A stretch of DNA of 8,295 nt from Flavobacteriaceae bacterium (GTDB lineage: Bacteria > Bacteroidota > Bacteroidia > Flavobacteriales > Flavobacteriaceae), in NCBI GenBank assembly GCA_013042255.1, contig JABDQK010000222.1, forward strand, positions 1-8,295, in the 5' to 3' direction. The notes beneath the pieces were generated by a model. The model ran no database searches. It was not told the DNA's origin and saw only the letters and a program-made list of their open reading frames with translations. This document shows, in pieces, positions 4,952-8,295 of the stretch. Position numbers and translations under genes: made by a program. Position 1 is the first letter of the stretch. Each line of letters starts with the position of its first letter.

Positions 4952-7567
4952 ATGACTTCGAGCGAAATACGCGATCATTTCCTGGCATTTTTCAAGGGAA
5001 AAAATCATACCATTGTGCCATCAGCTCCTATGGTTATCAAAGATGATCCTACCCTGATGTTCACCAATGCCGGGATGAACCAGTTTAAGGAATATTTTCT
5101 GGGTAACAGCGTATCAAAACATCCCCGTATTGCAGATACCCAAAAATGCCTGCGAGTAAGTGGAAAACACAACGATCTGGAAGAGGTAGGGAAAGACACA
5201 TACCATCATACCATGTTTGAGATGCTGGGGAACTGGAGTTTCGGGGACTACTTTAAAAAAGAGGCAATTCAATGGGCATGGGAATTACTGACCCAGGTAT
5301 ACGGGATCAAGAAAGACAGCCTCTACGTATCTGTTTTTGAAGGAAGCAAGGATGAGGACGATCTTGATATGGATACCGAAGCTCTGGAATTATGGAAGGC
5401 TATAGTCCCTGAGGACAGAATCATCTTCGGGAATAAAAAGGATAATTTCTGGGAAATGGGAGATCAGGGTCCCTGCGGACCGTGTTCTGAGATTCATGTC
5501 GATATGCGCTCAAAGGAAGAAAGATTAAAGATACCCGGAGCTCAACTTGTTAATCAGGATCATCCTGAGGTCATAGAGATCTGGAATCTTGTTTTTATGC
5601 AGTACAATCGGAAGGCAGATGGAAGCCTCGAACCCCTTCCGGAAAAACATGTGGATACCGGAATGGGTTTTGAACGCCTTTGTATGGTTCTGCAAGGGGT
5701 CCTCTCCAACTATGACACCGACATCTTTCAACCCATATTGAAGGAAATCGAGTTGATCACCGGAAAGAAATACGGCGAGGATGATAAAACGGACATTGCA
5801 ATGCGCGTGGTGGTAGACCATATCAGGGCTGTGGCCTTTTCAATTGCCGATGGGCAGCTGCCGAGCAATAACAGTGCCGGCTACGTCATCAGAAGAATTC
5901 TGAGAAGGGCTGTAAGGTATGGATTTACCTTTCTGGGAACTTCAGAACCCTTTATATATAAACTGGTTAAAGTCCTCGTGGCTACCATGGGAACTGCATT
6001 CCCCGAATTGAAGAAACAAAAGGTCCTTATTGAAAATGTTATCAAAGAAGAAGAGTATTCCTTTCTTAAAACACTTGAACAGGGACTAACGCTCCTCGAT
6101 AATGTGATTTCTAAAACCAAAGGAAAGGTAGTAGACGGTGAGAAGGCATTCGAATTATACGATACCTTCGGATTTCCAATAGATCTTACAAGTCTTATTT
6201 TAAGCGAAAAGGGCTATACGCTTGATGAAGCAGGTTTTGAAAAAGCCATGCAAAAGCAAAAAGCCAGGTCCCGTTCTGCTTCCGAAGTATCCAAAGACGA
6301 TTGGCAAATCGTTTCCGGGAATGGGGAACAGGAGTTTTTAGGATATGATCAGCTCAGCGCTGAAGTACAGTTGGTAAAATACAGGAAAGTAGTCACTAAA
6401 AAAGAAGGAACACAGTTTCAGCTGGTTTTCGACAAAACTCCTTTTTATCCCGAAGGGGGAGGACAGGTAGGAGATAAAGGATATCTGGAAGTTCCCAATG
6501 GGGATGTTGTTTATATCCTGGATACAAAGAGGGAGAACAATGAAATCGTCCATTATGCAAAAAACCTTCCCAAACACCCGGAGGAGACTTTAATCGCCGT
6601 AGTGGATGAAGTTCAAAGAGCGAGGACGGAGCGGAATCACAGCGCCACTCATTTGCTGCATCAGGGATTGAGACTAATTTTAGGAGAACACGTGGAACAA
6701 AAAGGCTCCGCAGTGCATTCGGGACACCTGCGCTTCGATTTCTCACATTTTGCCAAATTGACAAATGAGGAAATACGTCGCGTTGAGGATTTTGTAAACG
6801 AAAAGATTCAGGAACAGCTTCCTTTGGAAGAACAGCGTGATATTCCTATGAAAAAAGCCCTGGAAGAAGGTGCCATGGCCCTGTTTGGAGAAAAATACGG
6901 GGAGCAGGTGCGTACGGTTCGTTATGGCGATTCCATAGAGCTATGTGGTGGAACACACGTAAAGAATACAGGAGATATCTGGCACTTTAAGATAATTTCT
7001 GAAGGTGCAATTGCAGCCGGGGTCCGCAGGATTGAAGCCATTACATCCGATGCTGTACGCCAATTCTATGAAGAGAAGAACAAACAGTTAGACGAGATCA
7101 AATCGCATTTGAAAAGCAGTGGAGATCCTGTAAAAGCAGTAGAACAAATGCTGGAGGAGAACAATGCGATGAAGAAGGAGATCGAAGCATTGTTAAAGGC
7201 CAAAGCCAAAGCTTTAAAAATTCAGTTAAAACAAGAGTTGGAGTCAGTAGATGATTTTTACTTCCTGGCAAAGGAGGTAGATCTCGATGCAGCTGCGATG
7301 AAAGACCTGGCCTTTGAAATGGGGCAGGAAGAAGAGAAATTGTTTTTGCTTTTTGCATCCGAAAAGGATGGTAAGGCCTTACTTAGTTGTTATATCTCAA
7401 AGAAACTTGTTGAATCCAAAGGCTGGAATGCAGGTAAAATAGTTAGAGAACTCGGCCAGTATATCAAGGGTGGAGGTGGTGGACAACCATTCTTTGCCAC
7501 CGCCGGCGGAAAGAATCCGGCCGGAATACAAAAGGCCCTCGAAGAGGTACGCTCCCTGATCCAATAA
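4952..7567 (+). CDS. alaS: Alanyl-tRNA synthetase (871 aa)
   Basis: Charges tRNA-Ala with alanine and clears mischarged Ser/Gly-tRNA-Ala. The length is normal for bacterial AlaS and all parts are present. The class II catalytic core includes motif 2 ([13 protein letters not shown], 89-101) and motif 3 (DTGMGFERL, 235-243), with the [10 protein letters not shown] segment at 173-182. The helical tRNA-binding region follows ([18 protein letters not shown], 308-325). The editing domain has its zinc ligands intact: H563 and H567 in HSATH, C665 and H669 in CGGTH. A coiled-coil linker (about 705-760) leads to the C-Ala/DHHA1 domain with the [15 protein letters not shown] motif (840-854). The start is the ATG at 4952, giving [14 protein letters not shown] as in other bacterial AlaS; an in-frame TTG at 4868 would add 28 unrelated residues. 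No T-box-like leader is seen. The next gene starts 4 bases after its TAA, so they are probably one operon. Confidence 0.98.
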   Translation: MTSSEIRDHFLAFFKGKNHTIVPSAPMVIKDDPTLMFTNAGMNQFKEYFLGNSVSKHPRIADTQKCLRVSGKHNDLEEVGKDTYHHTMFEMLGNWSFGDYFKKEAIQWAWELLTQVYGIKKDSLYVSVFEGSKDEDDLDMDTEALELWKAIVPEDRIIFGNKKDNFWEMGDQGPCGPCSEIHVDMRSKEERLKIPGAQLVNQDHPEVIEIWNLVFMQYNRKADGSLEPLPEKHVDTGMGFERLCMVLQGVLSNYDTDIFQPILKEIELITGKKYGEDDKTDIAMRVVVDHIRAVAFSIADGQLPSNNSAGYVIRRILRRAVRYGFTFLGTSEPFIYKLVKVLVATMGTAFPELKKQKVLIENVIKEEEYSFLKTLEQGLTLLDNVISKTKGKVVDGEKAFELYDTFGFPIDLTSLILSEKGYTLDEAGFEKAMQKQKARSRSASEVSKDDWQIVSGNGEQEFLGYDQLSAEVQLVKYRKVVTKKEGTQFQLVFDKTPFYPEGGGQVGDKGYLEVPNGDVVYILDTKRENNEIVHYAKNLPKHPEETLIAVVDEVQRARTERNHSATHLLHQGLRLILGEHVEQKGSAVHSGHLRFDFSHFAKLTNEEIRRVEDFVNEKIQEQLPLEEQRDIPMKKALEEGAMALFGEKYGEQVRTVRYGDSIELCGGTHVKNTGDIWHFKIISEGAIAAGVRRIEAITSDAVRQFYEEKNKQLDEIKSHLKSSGDPVKAVEQMLEENNAMKKEIEALLKAKAKALKIQLKQELESVDDFYFLAKEVDLDAAAMKDLAFEMGQEEEKLFLLFASEKDGKALLSCYISKKLVESKGWNAGKIVRELGQYIKGGGGGQPFFATAGGKNPAGIQKALEEVRSLIQ

Positions 7568-7571
7568 AGAA

Positions 7572-8295
7572 ATGGAACTTCAGACACATGTTCCGCTTAG
7601 TAAGGCACCGATTCCCATCTCATATGATAGTGAAATATTGCTGCTGGGATCCTGTTTTGCTAACCACATTGCTTCCAGGCTTACTTACTTTCAATTCAGG
7701 AACAGGGTAAACCCTTTCGGCACACTTTTTCATCCTCAGGGGATTACAAATCTGATCATCCGCTCCCTTGAGGGGAGGAAATTCAGAACAGAGGATTTGA
7801 TTTACCACCAGGAACAATGGCATTCTTTTGAAGTTCATTCTGAGATGAGTAGAGCTGAGGCCGATGAACTCCTTGCCGGTTTGAACACTGGACTGCACGT
7901 GCTGCAAGAATTTCTCCGAAATGCTTCCCACCTGGTCATAACCCTGGGTACTGCATGGGGTTATAAAAGGAAAGACAGCGACTCCTGGGTCGCCAACTGT
8001 CATAAGGTACCCCAGAATGAGTTTACAAAGATTCTGTCAAACCCCGCCGATATAAAGGAAAACCTGATTAATGCCCTTACCGCAGTTTTTGAGATTAATC
8101 CGGAAATAGGCATTTTATTTACAGTTTCACCAGTAAGACATCTCAAAGATGGCTTTGTTGAGAATCAGAGGAGCAAGGCACATCTCATGGTTGCTGTTCA
8201 TCAAATGATTGAGCAATTTTCAAAAAAGAAGGTTCACTATTTTCCTTCATATGAACTGATGATGGACGAACTACGGGATTACAGGTTTTACGAGA
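7572..8295 (+). CDS. GSCFA-domain protein (SGNH-hydrolase-like), first 241 codons; 3' end outside window
   Basis: The frame opens with an ATG 4 bases after the alaS stop and stays open to the window edge. The motif that names the family, L-L-L-G-S-C-F-A, is at residues 23-30, after a short leader beginning MELQTHVPL; there is no signal peptide, so a cytoplasmic location is likely. Other conserved-looking blocks are NPFGTLFHP (47-55), TLGTAWGY (124-131) and TVSPVRHLKDGF (184-195). GSCFA proteins are placed near the SGNH/GDSL hydrolases; in that scheme S27 would be the nucleophile position and the SPVRH block a later active-site block, but this assignment is inference and no substrate is known. 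Family members are usually a little over 300 residues, so roughly the last quarter is missing. The link to alaS is, from memory, common in Flavobacteriaceae. Confidence 0.93.
   Translation, partial: MELQTHVPLSKAPIPISYDSEILLLGSCFANHIASRLTYFQFRNRVNPFGTLFHPQGITNLIIRSLEGRKFRTEDLIYHQEQWHSFEVHSEMSRAEADELLAGLNTGLHVLQEFLRNASHLVITLGTAWGYKRKDSDSWVANCHKVPQNEFTKILSNPADIKENLINALTAVFEINPEIGILFTVSPVRHLKDGFVENQRSKAHLMVAVHQMIEQFSKKKVHYFPSYELMMDELRDYRFYE

Noticed and set aside
6396..6764. Minus-strand open frame of 122 codons inside alaS
   Set aside because: Antisense to the editing domain of alaS; low-complexity composition typical of a shadow frame.
7620..8003. Minus-strand open frame of 127 codons opposite the GSCFA gene
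   Set aside because: The plus-strand frame carries the GSCFA motifs and is open from 7572 to the edge, so the antisense frame is a shadow.

Overview
The window looks like ordinary chromosomal DNA from a marine-type member of the Flavobacteriaceae (Bacteroidota). The reasons are gene content (a GSCFA-domain gene right behind alaS; an M23 peptidase gene joined to a small MerR gene; a lemA/TPM cluster), the near absence of Shine-Dalgarno sequences, Bacteroidota-type -7 boxes (TAnnTTTG) in the one divergent intergenic region, and a lipoprotein whose residues after the acylated Cys are Ser-Glu-Glu. The genus cannot be fixed from the sequence alone. There is no rRNA, tRNA, CRISPR array, insertion sequence, integrase or phage gene, and no stretch over about 105 bases without a gene.

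Layout. Positions 1-1128 (+) hold the last 375 codons of der (engA), a double-GTPase ribosome assembly factor. It converges, with a 7-base gap, on a block of six minus-strand genes read from 4847 down to 1136: an inner-membrane M23 (LytM-type) peptidase; a 109-residue MerR-type DNA-binding protein whose start codon overlaps the peptidase stop by one base; lemA; a cytoplasmic TPM-domain protein; a secreted, membrane-anchored TPM-domain protein with a glycine-rich tail; and a small orphan lipoprotein. From 4952 (+) come alaS (complete alanyl-tRNA synthetase, 871 aa) and, four bases after its stop, a GSCFA-domain protein that runs off the right edge.

How it works together. The 104-base region 4848-4951 probably carries divergent promoters for alaS-GSCFA and for the peptidase operon; one TAnnTTTG match lies on each strand. 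The minus-strand block is tightly packed (a 1-base overlap, a 59-base gap, a 4-base gap, a 20-base overlap, a 49-base gap), so much of it is probably co-transcribed. It reads as an envelope module: peptidoglycan or division-related M23 protein, a regulator, and a LemA/TPM set of poorly understood membrane-associated function. der and alaS are housekeeping translation genes. I see no clearly new system. The parts most worth a second look are the two-compartment TPM pair beside LemA, the orphan lipoprotein at the end of that block, the peptidase-MerR coupling, and the GSCFA protein coupled to alaS.
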